Assembly (NCBI GenBank): GCA_030427825.1
Contig: JAUICO010000027.1
Location: forward strand, 1-46,946
Length of the DNA: 46,946 nucleotides
Direction of reading: 5' to 3'
Source of the DNA: a bacterium
Lineage (GTDB): Bacteria > Myxococcota_A > Bradymonadia > REDH01
Part shown: positions 34,446 to 43,744 of the stretch, one piece after another
Layout: every line of letters begins with the position of its first letter
Position numbering within the stretch: position 1 is the stretch's first letter
Notes under the pieces: model-generated
What the model was told of the DNA's origin: nothing
The model's database searches: none
The model's input: only the letters and a program-made list of their open reading frames with translations
Made by a program: the position numbers and the translations under genes

Positions 34446-35722
34446 GTGACTACGAGCGCTTCGTTTCAGCGCTGTATGCACAACACCAGTTCTCGATCGA
34501 ATATGACCTCGAAGCCATGCAGGAAGCCGTCGCCGCCGAGGGTCTCCAGCGGGTTGCCCCGTGTGTGGTCGTGGTCGCGGGCACAAACGGAAAGGGGACC
34601 GTGGCCGCCTGCATCAACGCGATCGCGGTCGCAGCAGGCCTTCGCGTCGGGCTGTACACCTCGCCGCACCTCGTCGATTTTCGCGAGCGCATACGCATCA
34701 ACGGAGAGCCGGTAAGCGCAGATGCCTGTGTGTTGCACGGCACGCCACTCTTTGACGCGTACTCGGGACAGAATCAGCCGGCGAAGACTGCGCGCGCGCT
34801 GAGCTACTTTGAAATCACTACGTTGCTCGCGCTGCGCGTGTTTGCCGATGAAGAGGTGGATATTGCCATCCTCGAAGTTGGACTCGGTGGGCGCCTGGAT
34901 GCGACAACCGCGACGGAACGCGATCTCTGCATCATCACAGATATCTCCCTTGACCATCAAGCGATGCTTGGGGAGACAATTGCTGAGATCGCGAGCGAAA
35001 AAGCTGGTGTGGTCCGTCACGGCTGCACCACGATCCTGCACAGCGCGAACCCCGCCATCGGCTGCCTCCTGCCGGATGTCACGTCCCGAGGCTCCGGTGT
35101 GCTTGTGTGTGATGGCGGTGGAGGGGCGGCCGAGCGAAACCGTGTCCTTGCAGGCACGGCCTGGTCCCTGATGCAGGCGGGCACGGCAAGCGCGGATAGG
35201 ATTGCCGAAGACGTAAAGAGGGGGCTCTCGGTGGTTCAGTGGCCCGGTCGCCAGGCTGAAATCAGCGTCAACGTCAGCGGCAGGGAGCGAACCCTTCTTG
35301 TTGACGGGGCACACAACGAGGCGTCCTTCATCGAGTGCGCTGGATGGCTCGAAGCTGAGCTTCGGGCGCGCGGCGTGAAGTCGGTACCGATGGTGATCGG
35401 CCTGTCGCCGGGGCGTGAAGCGGCGATTGCCGTGCGCGCCTTCGGAGACCTGGTGTCGCGCTACATCGTCTGCCGCAGCGAATCGGGAAACGGACGCGAT
35501 GCAGGCGAAGTTGCCGCCGAGATCTCCTCGCTGACCGAGCTTCCTGTTACCGTCGCCGACACTCCGGGTGCGGCGCTTGAATCGTTGGCTGCGGGATGCG
35601 ACCTCGCGGCGGTTGTTGGCAGCCTGTACGTTGTTGGCGACGTGTACCGATACTCCGGGTACGGAACGAACCCGGACTCGAAACTGCCTGCCGTGATCGC
35701 CGAGAGTGCTGATGCGATTTGA
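34442..35722 (+). CDS. folC: Bifunctional folylpolyglutamate/dihydrofolate synthase
   Basis: 426 residues of Mur-ligase fold. VAGTNGKGTVAA (P-loop, 47-53), GLYTSPHLVDFRERIRING, SYFEITTLLAL, LEVGLGGRLDATTA, ISLDHQAMLG, IASEKAGVVR and the C-terminal LLVDGAHNEASF are all present. It adds glutamate to dihydropteroate and to folates using ATP, in the cytoplasm. Its start overlaps the regulator stop (ATGA, 34442-34445) and its end overlaps the ferrochelatase start, so three functionally unrelated genes appear translationally coupled. Confidence 0.96.
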   Translation: MSDYERFVSALYAQHQFSIEYDLEAMQEAVAAEGLQRVAPCVVVVAGTNGKGTVAACINAIAVAAGLRVGLYTSPHLVDFRERIRINGEPVSADACVLHGTPLFDAYSGQNQPAKTARALSYFEITTLLALRVFADEEVDIAILEVGLGGRLDATTATERDLCIITDISLDHQAMLGETIAEIASEKAGVVRHGCTTILHSANPAIGCLLPDVTSRGSGVLVCDGGGGAAERNRVLAGTAWSLMQAGTASADRIAEDVKRGLSVVQWPGRQAEISVNVSGRERTLLVDGAHNEASFIECAGWLEAELRARGVKSVPMVIGLSPGREAAIAVRAFGDLVSRYIVCRSESGNGRDAGEVAAEISSLTELPVTVADTPGAALESLAAGCDLAAVVGSLYVVGDVYRYSGYGTNPDSKLPAVIAESADAI

Positions 35723-36752
35723 TCGATGGGGCCTGCTGGTCGTCAATCTGGGTACACCGGACTCCACAGATGTGGGAGACGTGCGGCGTTATCTCCGCGA
35801 GTTCCTTTCGGACCCTCGCGTCATCGACATGAACCCGATCGGCCGCTGGTTGCTTCTGAATCTGATCATCTTACCGCGGCGTCCGAAGGAGTCGGCTCAC
35901 GCCTATCGCCAGATTTGGACAGAGCGCGGCTCCCCACTGCTCTTCCACGGCGAAGACCTGGTGGAGCTGCTTCGGCAGCAGTTCATGGACACGCCGATCG
36001 AACTGGCGATGCGCTACCAGAATCCGAGCATCGCCCGCGGCATGAAGGCGCTGCAGGACGCCGGCGTGGATCGCGTCGTGATACTCCCGCTTTTCCCTCA
36101 CCAGTCATCTGCCGCCTGGGGTTCGGCGGTGGAACGCTGCTTCCAGATCGCGGCGAAGCTTTGGGACGTTCCCGCGCTGCACGTTGTGCCTCCCTTCTTT
36201 GATCACCCCGGATTCATCGACTCATTCGCAGCCATCGCAAAGCGCCACCTGTCCGATTTTGATGCTGACCTCGTAATGATGAGCTATCACGGCCTGCCTG
36301 AACGACACGTCACAAGAGGCGAGGTTGGTGGTAGCGCGTGCCTCCAGACTCCGGGGTGCTGCGATGCCCTCACGGCAACGAATCGCAACTGTTACCGCGC
36401 ACAGTGCTACCAGACCTCGCGGCTTCTCGCCGACGCAATCGGCCTGAAGGAGGACCAGTGGGAAGTAGCCTTCCAGTCGCGCCTTGGGCGTGACCCGTGG
36501 ATCAAACCATACACGGACCATCGCCTGATTGACCTGGCCGGGGCGGGCATCAGGCGCCTCGCGGTCATGAGCCCCGCATTCGTGGCGGATTGTTTGGAAA
36601 CCATTGAGGAGCTCGGCATACGGGCAAAAGAGGACTTTGTAGCCGCAGGCGGTGAGGACCTGCTGCTCATACCGTCGCTGAACGCGGAGCCGGTCTGGGT
36701 CAGCGCTCTCACGGAGCTCCTTGCGTCAGAAACCCCGCTGCACGCCGACTGA
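35712..36752 (+). CDS. hemH: Ferrochelatase with internal Cys cluster
   Basis: 346 residues: VVNLGTPDSTDVGDVRRYLREFLSDPRVI, LPLFPHQSSAAWGS, MSYHGLPERH (catalytic His about 193), YQTSRLLA, FQSRLGRDPWIKPYTD and SPAFVADCLETIEELG (catalytic Glu region) are all family-defining. It inserts iron into protoporphyrin IX. Between SYHGLP and the following helix are five Cys residues (about 210, 216, 217, 227, 232; CLQTPGCC and NRNCYRAQC), matching the internal [2Fe-2S] type described for Myxococcus-like ferrochelatases. The start overlaps folC by 11 bases; a GTG at 35706 would add two residues. Confidence 0.96.
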   Translation: MRFDRWGLLVVNLGTPDSTDVGDVRRYLREFLSDPRVIDMNPIGRWLLLNLIILPRRPKESAHAYRQIWTERGSPLLFHGEDLVELLRQQFMDTPIELAMRYQNPSIARGMKALQDAGVDRVVILPLFPHQSSAAWGSAVERCFQIAAKLWDVPALHVVPPFFDHPGFIDSFAAIAKRHLSDFDADLVMMSYHGLPERHVTRGEVGGSACLQTPGCCDALTATNRNCYRAQCYQTSRLLADAIGLKEDQWEVAFQSRLGRDPWIKPYTDHRLIDLAGAGIRRLAVMSPAFVADCLETIEELGIRAKEDFVAAGGEDLLLIPSLNAEPVWVSALTELLASETPLHAD

Positions 36753-36855
36753 AGCGCGCGCCGCCGGTGACGCCGGCTGGAGTGGTCGGCCGCAACAAGC
36801 GCGACGACAGCGCGACTCTGGCCCCTGTTCTGCATCGTTAGAAGAGGGGTCAGCG

Positions 36856-37962
36856 GTGAACGCAGTATTCGATGATTGGGGCGCTCTGTGGGCAGCCGGT
36901 GGGCTGACTCTGCGGCAATACAGAAGCTGGCGTCCGTGCTACGCCTCCGCGGAGGCCTGCGTGCGGGGCGAGTGGGAGCGGCGGCCGCGCGCGTGGAGCG
37001 CACGTGCGGAAGATGCGGACGGCTTTCTGGCCTACGTCGACCGCGAGGCGCTGCGGGCCCGCGAGAGCCTGGCATGTTCGTGGACGCCGGACGCGAGGCT
37101 CATCGAGTCGGACGCATTGGACTGGGCAGGGCCGGTGTCGACTCGGAGTCCCTTCGTGATGGTGGCCGGTGGCGATCCTCTCAGGGCGCCGATCGCGGTT
37201 GTCGGCACGCGCCGTCTTCCCGCAGACGAAGCGGAGATTGTGGCTGGAATCGTCGAAGGCGCGATCGAGGCGGCAGGGGCCGTGGTGTCCGGGGGAGCGT
37301 TCGGCGTGGACGCACTGGCGCATCGCGCAGCACTTCGGGTTGGCGCTCGCGTTGTCATCGTTGTCGCGTCGGGCCTCTCGCACGCCGGGCCGGTAGAGCA
37401 CCGCGGCGACTACAGAGAGGTGCTGGAGGCCGGCGGCGCCCTCGTCAGCGAGCGCCCACCGCACCGAAACGCCAGGCGCGAGTGGTTCCTTGAGAGAAAT
37501 CGAATGATTGCGGCGCTCTCGGACGCGACGCTTGTCGCCCGTGCGCCGGATCGGAGCGGAGCGATGGCGACTGCTCGTTTCGCACGGCAGCTTGGACGCC
37601 CGGTGTATGCGATCCCGGGCAACCCCGGCGTGGAGTGCGCCGCCGGTTGCCTGACGCTCATTCGTAGCGGCGCAACGTTGTGCGCCGCTGCCTCGGACAT
37701 TGCCACCTCCGTACAACAGCGGGCGTTGGTGCTGCCCGCAGGAGCGCCGGCCGCTGAACTGCGCGCCGTACCGGAGCTTGCTCCGGTGCCGGCGGAGTAT
37801 CGCTCCCTGGTGGAGGCGATCCGAGCGGGTTGCGCTACGCAGGATTCCCTCGGAGAGAAGCTTGGGCTCTGCGCATCGTCGCTGTCCGTTCTGTTGACGC
37901 AGGCTGAGCTGCAGGACGTCGTGGCCGTCGACGGGTCATCGGTTCGTTTGCTACGACGCTGA
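36856..37962 (+). CDS. dprA: DNA processing protein DprA (Rossmann-fold)
   Basis: 368 residues from a GTG preceded by AGAGGGG. The central DprA/Smf domain reads IAVVGTRRLPADE, VVSGGAFGVDALAHRAALRVGARVVIVVASGL, LVSERPP, FLERNRMIAALSDATLVARAPDRSGAMATARFA and GRPVYAIPGNPGVECAAGCLTLIRSGA, in the family order. The N-terminal SAM-like part is divergent, and a C-terminal winged-helix remnant (about 310-365) is present. DprA loads RecA on incoming single-stranded DNA during transformation. The motif usually written SGlArGID is here SGGAFGVD. Followed by trmFO; the topA that often lies between them in other phyla is absent. Confidence 0.9.
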   Translation: MNAVFDDWGALWAAGGLTLRQYRSWRPCYASAEACVRGEWERRPRAWSARAEDADGFLAYVDREALRARESLACSWTPDARLIESDALDWAGPVSTRSPFVMVAGGDPLRAPIAVVGTRRLPADEAEIVAGIVEGAIEAAGAVVSGGAFGVDALAHRAALRVGARVVIVVASGLSHAGPVEHRGDYREVLEAGGALVSERPPHRNARREWFLERNRMIAALSDATLVARAPDRSGAMATARFARQLGRPVYAIPGNPGVECAAGCLTLIRSGATLCAAASDIATSVQQRALVLPAGAPAAELRAVPELAPVPAEYRSLVEAIRAGCATQDSLGEKLGLCASSLSVLLTQAELQDVVAVDGSSVRLLRR

Positions 37963-38004
37963 GTCCGGCCCGGGATGGGCGGCACCCGAACACAGTCAGA
38001 GTGA

Positions 38005-39390
38005 ATGACGACACCAGTAACGATAGTCGGCGGCGGAATGGCCGGCAGTGAGGCGGCGCTTCAGCTCGCGGCTCGCGGGGTTGCCGTGCGACTCTGCGAA
38101 ATGCGTCCCACACAGATGACGGCGGCGCACCACGGCGGTGATCTCGCGGAACTGGTGTGCTCCAATTCGTTTCGCGGCGCGGACCTCGCGAACGCCGCTG
38201 GGTTATTGAAGGAGGAGATGCGCAGGGCCGGGGGTGTGCTCATGCGCCTCGCCGAGGCTGCCGCTGTACCGGCCGGCGGTGCACTGGCCGTAGACAGGGA
38301 GCGTTTTGCGGCAGCGGTGTCGGCAGCCGTCGCCGCGGAGCCACTGATTGAAAGGGTCGACACTGAAGTGCGCGAGCTTCCGGCCGGCCCTACGCTCATC
38401 GCCACGGGGCCGCTGACCTCAGACGCTCTGGCTGCCGCGATCGTCGAGGCGACGGGTACAGGGCGGCTCTTCTTCTACGACTCAATCGCACCCATCATCG
38501 ACTCGGACTCGATCAACCGCGACACAGTCTATGCGCTGAGCCGATACGGCAAAGGAGAGGGCAATGAGTACCTGAACTGCCCGCTCACCGAAGCGCAGTA
38601 TGTCGATATGGTCGAGCGGATCTGCTCAGCGGACCTCGCATCTGCGCACGAGTTTGAAGACGCGAAGTTCTTCGAGGCGTGTTTGCCCATCGAGGTGATG
38701 GCCGGGCGTGGTCTCGACACCCTGCGCTTTGGCCCGATGAAGCCGGTCGGGTTGCCGGACCCCCGTACCGGGGAGATCCCCTGGGCTGTTGTGCAGCTCC
38801 GCATGGAGAATCGCGAAGGCACCGCGTGGAACATGGTCGGATTCCAGACCCGCATGAAGTGGGGCGCGCAAAAGGAGATCTTCCGCTCGATTCCGGGCCT
38901 GGAAGACGCGGAGTTTCTGCGGTTTGGCTCTGTACACCGCAACACCTTCATCCACGGTCCCTCTCTGCTCACCGAGCGCCTGCAGCTACGTGAAACACCT
39001 GACATTCGCTTCGCCGGGCAGATCACCGGGGTCGAAGGCTATATCGAGTCGATGGCTACCGGGATGATCGCCGGCATTCTCATGGCCGGGGAAGTCACCG
39101 GCCTCGACGTCGGTGTCCCGCCGGCCGAAACCGCGTTGGGAGCCCTGTGCCGGCACGTCAGTGGGCAGCTGCACGCCGAGGGCGCCGAATACCAACCCAG
39201 CAATGTGAACTGGGGAATGTTCCCGCGAATGTCGGGGCGAAAGATTCGCCGTCGACGTATGCGACGCCTCGCGACGGCAGAGCGTGCCCTGACAACCCTC
39301 GACGAATGGCTCGAAGGTCTCGATGGTCTCGGCATGCGGGTTCCCGGTTTCAGAAAGCATGAGCCGGACGACGGGTTGCGCGACGAGTAG
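38005..39390 (+). CDS. trmFO: Folate-dependent tRNA (uracil-5-)-methyltransferase TrmFO
   Basis: 461 residues: FAD-binding VTIVGGGMAGSEAALQLAARG at the N-terminus, CEMRPTQMTAAHHG, ELVCSNSFRGADLANAAGLLKEEMR (with the catalytic Cys), FFYDSIAPIID, YLNCPLTEAQY, LPIEVMAGRGLDTLRFGPMKPVGL and LSGRKIRRRRMR-like C-terminal region. It methylates U54 in the T loop of tRNAs using methylenetetrahydrofolate and FADH2. Length is in the family range. It is 42 bases downstream of dprA and 72 bases upstream of xerC, probably one transcription unit. Confidence 0.97.
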   Translation: MTTPVTIVGGGMAGSEAALQLAARGVAVRLCEMRPTQMTAAHHGGDLAELVCSNSFRGADLANAAGLLKEEMRRAGGVLMRLAEAAAVPAGGALAVDRERFAAAVSAAVAAEPLIERVDTEVRELPAGPTLIATGPLTSDALAAAIVEATGTGRLFFYDSIAPIIDSDSINRDTVYALSRYGKGEGNEYLNCPLTEAQYVDMVERICSADLASAHEFEDAKFFEACLPIEVMAGRGLDTLRFGPMKPVGLPDPRTGEIPWAVVQLRMENREGTAWNMVGFQTRMKWGAQKEIFRSIPGLEDAEFLRFGSVHRNTFIHGPSLLTERLQLRETPDIRFAGQITGVEGYIESMATGMIAGILMAGEVTGLDVGVPPAETALGALCRHVSGQLHAEGAEYQPSNVNWGMFPRMSGRKIRRRRMRRLATAERALTTLDEWLEGLDGLGMRVPGFRKHEPDDGLRDE

Positions 39391-39462
39391 CGATCTTCGA
39401 AGCCGACGGCGTCACCGTCCCCAAAGTTTGTGTTGTCCGCGGTCTGCGTGCATCCTGCGCCC

Positions 39463-40380
39463 ATGAAGATGGGGCCGACAGTCGAGGAATTCCTGCGAGC
39501 GATGCGGGCAGAGCGAGCCGCGTCGGACGAGACCCTGCGCGCGTACCGCAGCGACCTGCGTGACCTGACAGAGTGGCTCCGCTCGGAGTGCGGTGTTGGG
39601 TCGCCGGGCGAAATCGAGCTGATTCATCTCAGGCGTTATCTGGCGACGCTCCATGGCAGCCTGGCCCGGAGCAGTATTGCCCGCCACCTGTCCGCGATTC
39701 GTTCCTTCATGAGCTTCCTCGCGCGCCGTGGTGACATCGACGATAACCCCGCCGCTCTTGTTACGACGCCTCGACAGCCATCGCCGCTGACGAACTTTCT
39801 TACGGTCGACGAGGTGTTTCGTCTGGTCGACGAACCCGCGGATGGTGCGCCGGCGCCGGCGCCGGCTCTCCGCGACCTCGCGATGTGGGAGCTGTTGTAC
39901 AGTTCGGGACTTCGTGTCAGCGAGCTTGTCAGCCTCGACCTGGGCAGTCTGAACCTCAGTCAGGGGTGGGTTCGCGTGCTCGGCAAGGGGCGTAAGGAGC
40001 GTGAGGCGCCGATCGGCAGCGCAGCGGAGAAGGCCCTGCGGCGGTGGCTGGCAGTTCGACCCCAGTTCAGCGCAAAGTCCGGCGGCTCAGAGCGCGCACT
40101 CTTTCTGAACAATCGCGGCGGGCGCCTCTCTGCGCGCTCCGTGCGGCGACGTCTGGCCGAAGCACGGGAGCGAACCGGTATCGACAACCCGGTCACGCCG
40201 CACGGACTACGTCACACCTTCGCCACGCACATGCTTGATGGCGGCGCAGACCTCAGGTCGATACAACAGCTGCTCGGGCACTCCAGTCTGGCCACCACCC
40301 AGCGCTATACGCACGTATCGATTGAGCAGATGATGCGGATCTACGACGACGCGCACCCGCGAGCCCGGCGCAAAGGCTGA
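39463..40380 (+). CDS. xerC: Tyrosine recombinase XerC
   Basis: 305 residues: N-terminal SAM-like core-binding domain ([27 protein letters not shown]) and C-terminal catalytic domain with the full set: Arg in [14 protein letters not shown], Lys in [25 protein letters not shown] (His and Arg), [17 protein letters not shown] (His and Tyr nucleophile). Length and domain layout fit XerC/XerD, which resolve chromosome dimers at dif. The trmFO-xerC-hslV synteny supports XerC. No dif-like site was searched for successfully in this window, and there is no mobile-element context. The start at 39463 begins the family domain. Confidence 0.94.
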   Translation: MKMGPTVEEFLRAMRAERAASDETLRAYRSDLRDLTEWLRSECGVGSPGEIELIHLRRYLATLHGSLARSSIARHLSAIRSFMSFLARRGDIDDNPAALVTTPRQPSPLTNFLTVDEVFRLVDEPADGAPAPAPALRDLAMWELLYSSGLRVSELVSLDLGSLNLSQGWVRVLGKGRKEREAPIGSAAEKALRRWLAVRPQFSAKSGGSERALFLNNRGGRLSARSVRRRLAEARERTGIDNPVTPHGLRHTFATHMLDGGADLRSIQQLLGHSSLATTQRYTHVSIEQMMRIYDDAHPRARRKG

Positions 40381-40441
40381 GCGCCATTCCGTTGCATGCT
40401 CGCCACCGGTGGTTAGCTACCTTCTTCTACCGGGAGGGATG

Positions 40442-40969
40442 ATGACAACAATCGTATCCGTGAGGCGCGGCGACGCTGTAGTGGTTGCCGGGGACGGCCA
40501 GGTGAGCATGGGCAACACTGTCATGAAGTCGTCGGCGACAAAGATCCGTCGAATCGCGGATGGTCGTGTTGTTGTTGGCTTTGCGGGGAGCACTGCGGAC
40601 GCGATGACGCTCTTTGAGAAGCTCGAAGCGAAGCTTAAGGAGTACAACCACAGCCTTGTGCGCGCCGCTGTCGAAATGGCGAAGGACTGGCGCGGTGACA
40701 AGTATCTGCGCAGGCTCGAGGCGCTCATGATTGCGGCCGACGCCGAACATACCTTTCTGCTCTCGGGTACCGGTGATGTGATTCAGCCGGACGAAGGCGT
40801 GGCAGCGATTGGTTCCGGCGGCGCGTTTGCGCTGGCAGCGGCCCGCGCGCTTGTGCGCGCGACAGATTTGAGTGCCGAAGAGATCTGCCGCCAGTCTCTG
40901 GGGATTGCTGCTGAGATATGCGTATTCACGAACGACAACATTTCACTTGAGACGATTCAAACAACATGA
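40442..40969 (+). CDS. hslV: ATP-dependent protease HslV, proteolytic subunit
   Basis: 175 residues. The start is set at 40442 because removal of Met leaves Thr as residue 1 of the mature enzyme ([28 protein letters not shown]), the N-terminal nucleophile; GGGAGG lies just upstream, and a second ATG at 40439 would spoil this. [25 protein letters not shown] and [16 protein letters not shown] are characteristic. It forms the double hexamer peptidase capped by HslU. Overlaps hslU by four bases (ATGA). Confidence 0.97.
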   Translation: MTTIVSVRRGDAVVVAGDGQVSMGNTVMKSSATKIRRIADGRVVVGFAGSTADAMTLFEKLEAKLKEYNHSLVRAAVEMAKDWRGDKYLRRLEALMIAADAEHTFLLSGTGDVIQPDEGVAAIGSGGAFALAAARALVRATDLSAEEICRQSLGIAAEICVFTNDNISLETIQTT

Positions 40970-42309
40970 CGCAGAATCCCAAGAGCCGAATGGCGTTGAC
41001 GCCGCGCGAGATTGTAGAGCGACTCGACCGGTATATCGTCGGACAGGCGGACGCGAAGCGCGCGGTCGCGGTAGCGCTACGGAACCGCTGGCGGCGACAG
41101 CAGGTCGGCGACGATCTGCGCGACGAGATCTCGCCGAAGAATATCATCATGATCGGTCCCACGGGCGTGGGGAAGACAGAGATTGCCCGGCGGCTGGCCC
41201 GCTTGACCGGCGCACCCTTTCTGAAGGTGGAGGCGTCAAAATTCACCGAGGTGGGGTACGTTGGACGGGACGTCGAGTCGATGGTGCGCGACCTTGTCGA
41301 GACCGGCATCTCCGTCGTTCGCGCCGAGCACCAGGACCGCGTTCGTGACAAGTCACGTGCCGCCGCTGAAGAACGAATTGTCGACCTGTTGCTGAAGGCT
41401 CGCAACCTCGGGACCGGAACACACAGCGAGCGCGACGAGATGCGCGAGAAGCTCCGCGCCGGCAAGATGAACGACGAAGTCATCGAAATTGAAGTGGAAG
41501 ACAGCGCCATTCCAAACATCAGCATGCTGAACCCAAAGGGTGGGCAGGGCATGGATGAAATGGGTGCAAACATCGGGCAGATGCTCGGCGGCCTGATGCC
41601 GAAGCGAAAGCGTGCGACAAAGCAGAAAGTGAAGGACGCGTTACGCACAGCTGAGGACGAGGAAGCAAACAAACTCATCGACAATGACGTGATCGTGGCC
41701 GAAGCGCTGGACAGAGTGCAGAACCACGGCATCATCTTCCTGGATGAAATCGACAAGGTCGCCGGCCGCGAGGGCGCCCACGGTGCAGATGTCTCCAGAG
41801 AGGGCGTGCAGCGTGACCTGCTTCCGATCGTCGAAGGCAGCAACGTGAACACGCGCCACGGGATGGTGAAGACCGATCACATCCTCTTTATCGCAGCGGG
41901 CGCCTTTCATGTGACCAAGCCCTCGGATTTGATCCCGGAGCTGCAGGGCCGCTTTCCGATCCGCGTTGAGCTGCACTCGCTGGGTGCAGACGAGTTTCGC
42001 ACGATTCTCACTGAGCCGAGAAACAGCCTGGTGCGACAGTACGTTGCGATGATGGCGACCGAAGATGTGACGATCGAGTTCAAGGACGAGGCGATCACGG
42101 AGATCGCGACGATCGCTGACACGGTGAACCGGAGTCTTGAGAACATCGGAGCGCGACGTCTTCACACCATCATGGAGCGTGTCTTCGAAGAGGTGTCGTT
42201 TCATGCGCCGGACATGGTCGGAACAACCGTCGAGATCACCGCACCCTACGTGCGTGCCCGCGTCTCGGATGTGCTGGAAAGCGAGGACCTGTCCCGCTAT
42301 ATCCTCTGA
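40966..42309 (+). CDS. hslU: ATP-dependent protease HslU, AAA+ ATPase subunit
   Basis: 447 residues: [28 protein letters not shown], Walker A GPTGVGKT (64-71), pore region [17 protein letters not shown], an I-domain (about 120-240), Walker [13 protein letters not shown], sensor motifs and the C-terminal DLSRYIL that docks between HslV subunits to activate them. It unfolds substrates and feeds them to HslV. Directly coupled to hslV. Length is typical (about 440-450). Confidence 0.97.
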   Translation: MTQNPKSRMALTPREIVERLDRYIVGQADAKRAVAVALRNRWRRQQVGDDLRDEISPKNIIMIGPTGVGKTEIARRLARLTGAPFLKVEASKFTEVGYVGRDVESMVRDLVETGISVVRAEHQDRVRDKSRAAAEERIVDLLLKARNLGTGTHSERDEMREKLRAGKMNDEVIEIEVEDSAIPNISMLNPKGGQGMDEMGANIGQMLGGLMPKRKRATKQKVKDALRTAEDEEANKLIDNDVIVAEALDRVQNHGIIFLDEIDKVAGREGAHGADVSREGVQRDLLPIVEGSNVNTRHGMVKTDHILFIAAGAFHVTKPSDLIPELQGRFPIRVELHSLGADEFRTILTEPRNSLVRQYVAMMATEDVTIEFKDEAITEIATIADTVNRSLENIGARRLHTIMERVFEEVSFHAPDMVGTTVEITAPYVRARVSDVLESEDLSRYIL

Positions 42310-42361
42310 CCTTTGGCCCACAGCAGTCGAGATTCCGACGGTGGCCATTGCGAGAAACGAG

Positions 42362-43600
42362 ATGACAGCAAAGCCGAAACAGGCGCCGGAACTGATCAAG
42401 TCCGGCCGAGCAACCATGAGCCCATCCTACAACCCGCGACCGCTGGTTCTGGAGCGTGGGCAGGGCGTGCGTGTCTACGACATCGACGGCCGCAGCTACC
42501 TCGACTTCCTCGCCGGCATTGCGGTCAACCTTCTGGGCTATGGGCATCCGAGCCTGACGGAAGCGCTGCGTTCACGCATCGAAACCGGGTTGCTGCATAC
42601 GTCCAACGGCTTCTTTACGGCGCCGCAGGTGCAGCTGCAGTGTGCGTTGGTCGAGAACAGTTTTGCCGATCGTGTGTTTCTCGCAAACTCGGGTGCCGAG
42701 GCGAACGAAGCTGCGATCAAGCTCGCGCGGCGCTACCAGAGGACGGTAGCCAACACGCCGCGCTTTGAGATCATCACCTTTGAAAACTCCTTTCACGGGA
42801 GAACGATTGGGGCGCTCAGCGCGACAGGGCAGCCGAAGTACCATGAGGGGTTCGAGCCTTTGGTGCCCGGCTTTCTGTACGCGCGCTTCAACGACCTTGC
42901 CCACGTAGAGTCATTGATTGGCGAGCACACGGCCGCGATCATGCTTGAACCGGTGCAGGGTGAAGCAGGCGTGTTTGCTGCGGATCAGGCGTTCATGAGC
43001 GGACTCCGGGACCTGTGTGACAAGCACGGAATTCTGCTCATCCTGGATGAGATCCAATGCGGTATGGGGCGTACCGGGCGGCTTTTCGCGCACGAGCAAT
43101 ACGGCGTCGAACCGGACATCATGACCCTGGCCAAGGGGCTCGGCGGCGGCGTGCCGATCGGCGCGATGCTCGCACGGGATTCTGTGTTCGCCGGCTTTGT
43201 TCCCGGTTCACACGCCACAACGTTTGGCGGTAACCCCGTCGCCGCCACCGCAGCTTTGACCGTGTTGGGCGAAGTCACCGCCCCGGGATTCTGTGAGCGC
43301 GTAAAGGCTCTGGGCGACATGCTTCGCAGCGGGTGCGAAGAGATCGCGGCGGCGCATGAGGTAGTCACTGAGGTTCGAGGACTTGGCCTGATGCTCGGTA
43401 TCGCTGTCGACGGCGGTCCGTCCGTGGCCGGCGCGGTTGCCGATGAGTGTCGGGCGCGGGGCCTTCTCGTCAACGCTGCGGGAGGACGCGCTGTACGTCT
43501 GGTTCCGCCGTTGGTGATAACCGAAGCCGATATTGAGGAGGCATTGTCCATTCTCGGAGCCGCCTTCGCGGCAGTCACTGGCGGTGGGCAGGACAGCTGA
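42362..43600 (+). CDS. argD: Acetylornithine aminotransferase (class III)
   Basis: 412 residues of class III PLP aminotransferase. YDIDGRSYLDFLAGIAVNLLGYGHP, FLANSGAEANEAAIKLARRY, TFENSFHGRTIGALSATGQPKY, MLEPVQGEAGV, LLILDEIQCGMGRTGRLFAHEQ, and the PLP Lys in MTLAKGLGGGVPIGAML match ArgD. Expected to convert N-acetylornithine and 2-oxoglutarate to N-acetylglutamate semialdehyde and glutamate in arginine synthesis (possibly also succinyldiaminopimelate in lysine synthesis). The start at 42362 gives the family's N-terminus; a GTG at 42341 is possible. No other arg gene is present here. Confidence 0.9.
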   Translation: MTAKPKQAPELIKSGRATMSPSYNPRPLVLERGQGVRVYDIDGRSYLDFLAGIAVNLLGYGHPSLTEALRSRIETGLLHTSNGFFTAPQVQLQCALVENSFADRVFLANSGAEANEAAIKLARRYQRTVANTPRFEIITFENSFHGRTIGALSATGQPKYHEGFEPLVPGFLYARFNDLAHVESLIGEHTAAIMLEPVQGEAGVFAADQAFMSGLRDLCDKHGILLILDEIQCGMGRTGRLFAHEQYGVEPDIMTLAKGLGGGVPIGAMLARDSVFAGFVPGSHATTFGGNPVAATAALTVLGEVTAPGFCERVKALGDMLRSGCEEIAAAHEVVTEVRGLGLMLGIAVDGGPSVAGAVADECRARGLLVNAAGGRAVRLVPPLVITEADIEEALSILGAAFAAVTGGGQDS

Positions 43601-43744
43601 AGGCAGCCTCGCTGTTCCCCTCCCGGTCGTCGAATCCGGCTCCCTACGGGAACACCACGGCGGGCCGTCGCCGCGTAGTCGTCCGATACTGGCGTATGGC
43701 GCTACGAAGTGGCAAAGTGCGCTCTGGTCTTGCGCGGCTGAGCG

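Noticed and set aside
34466..35767. 433-codon open frame on the minus strand
   Set aside because: Antisense to folC; no recognisable motif and Arg/Ser/His-rich composition.
39463..40380. Tyrosine recombinase as a possible phage or island integrase
   Set aside because: Length, domain order and trmFO-hslV synteny are those of housekeeping XerC; no attachment-site repeats or phage genes nearby.
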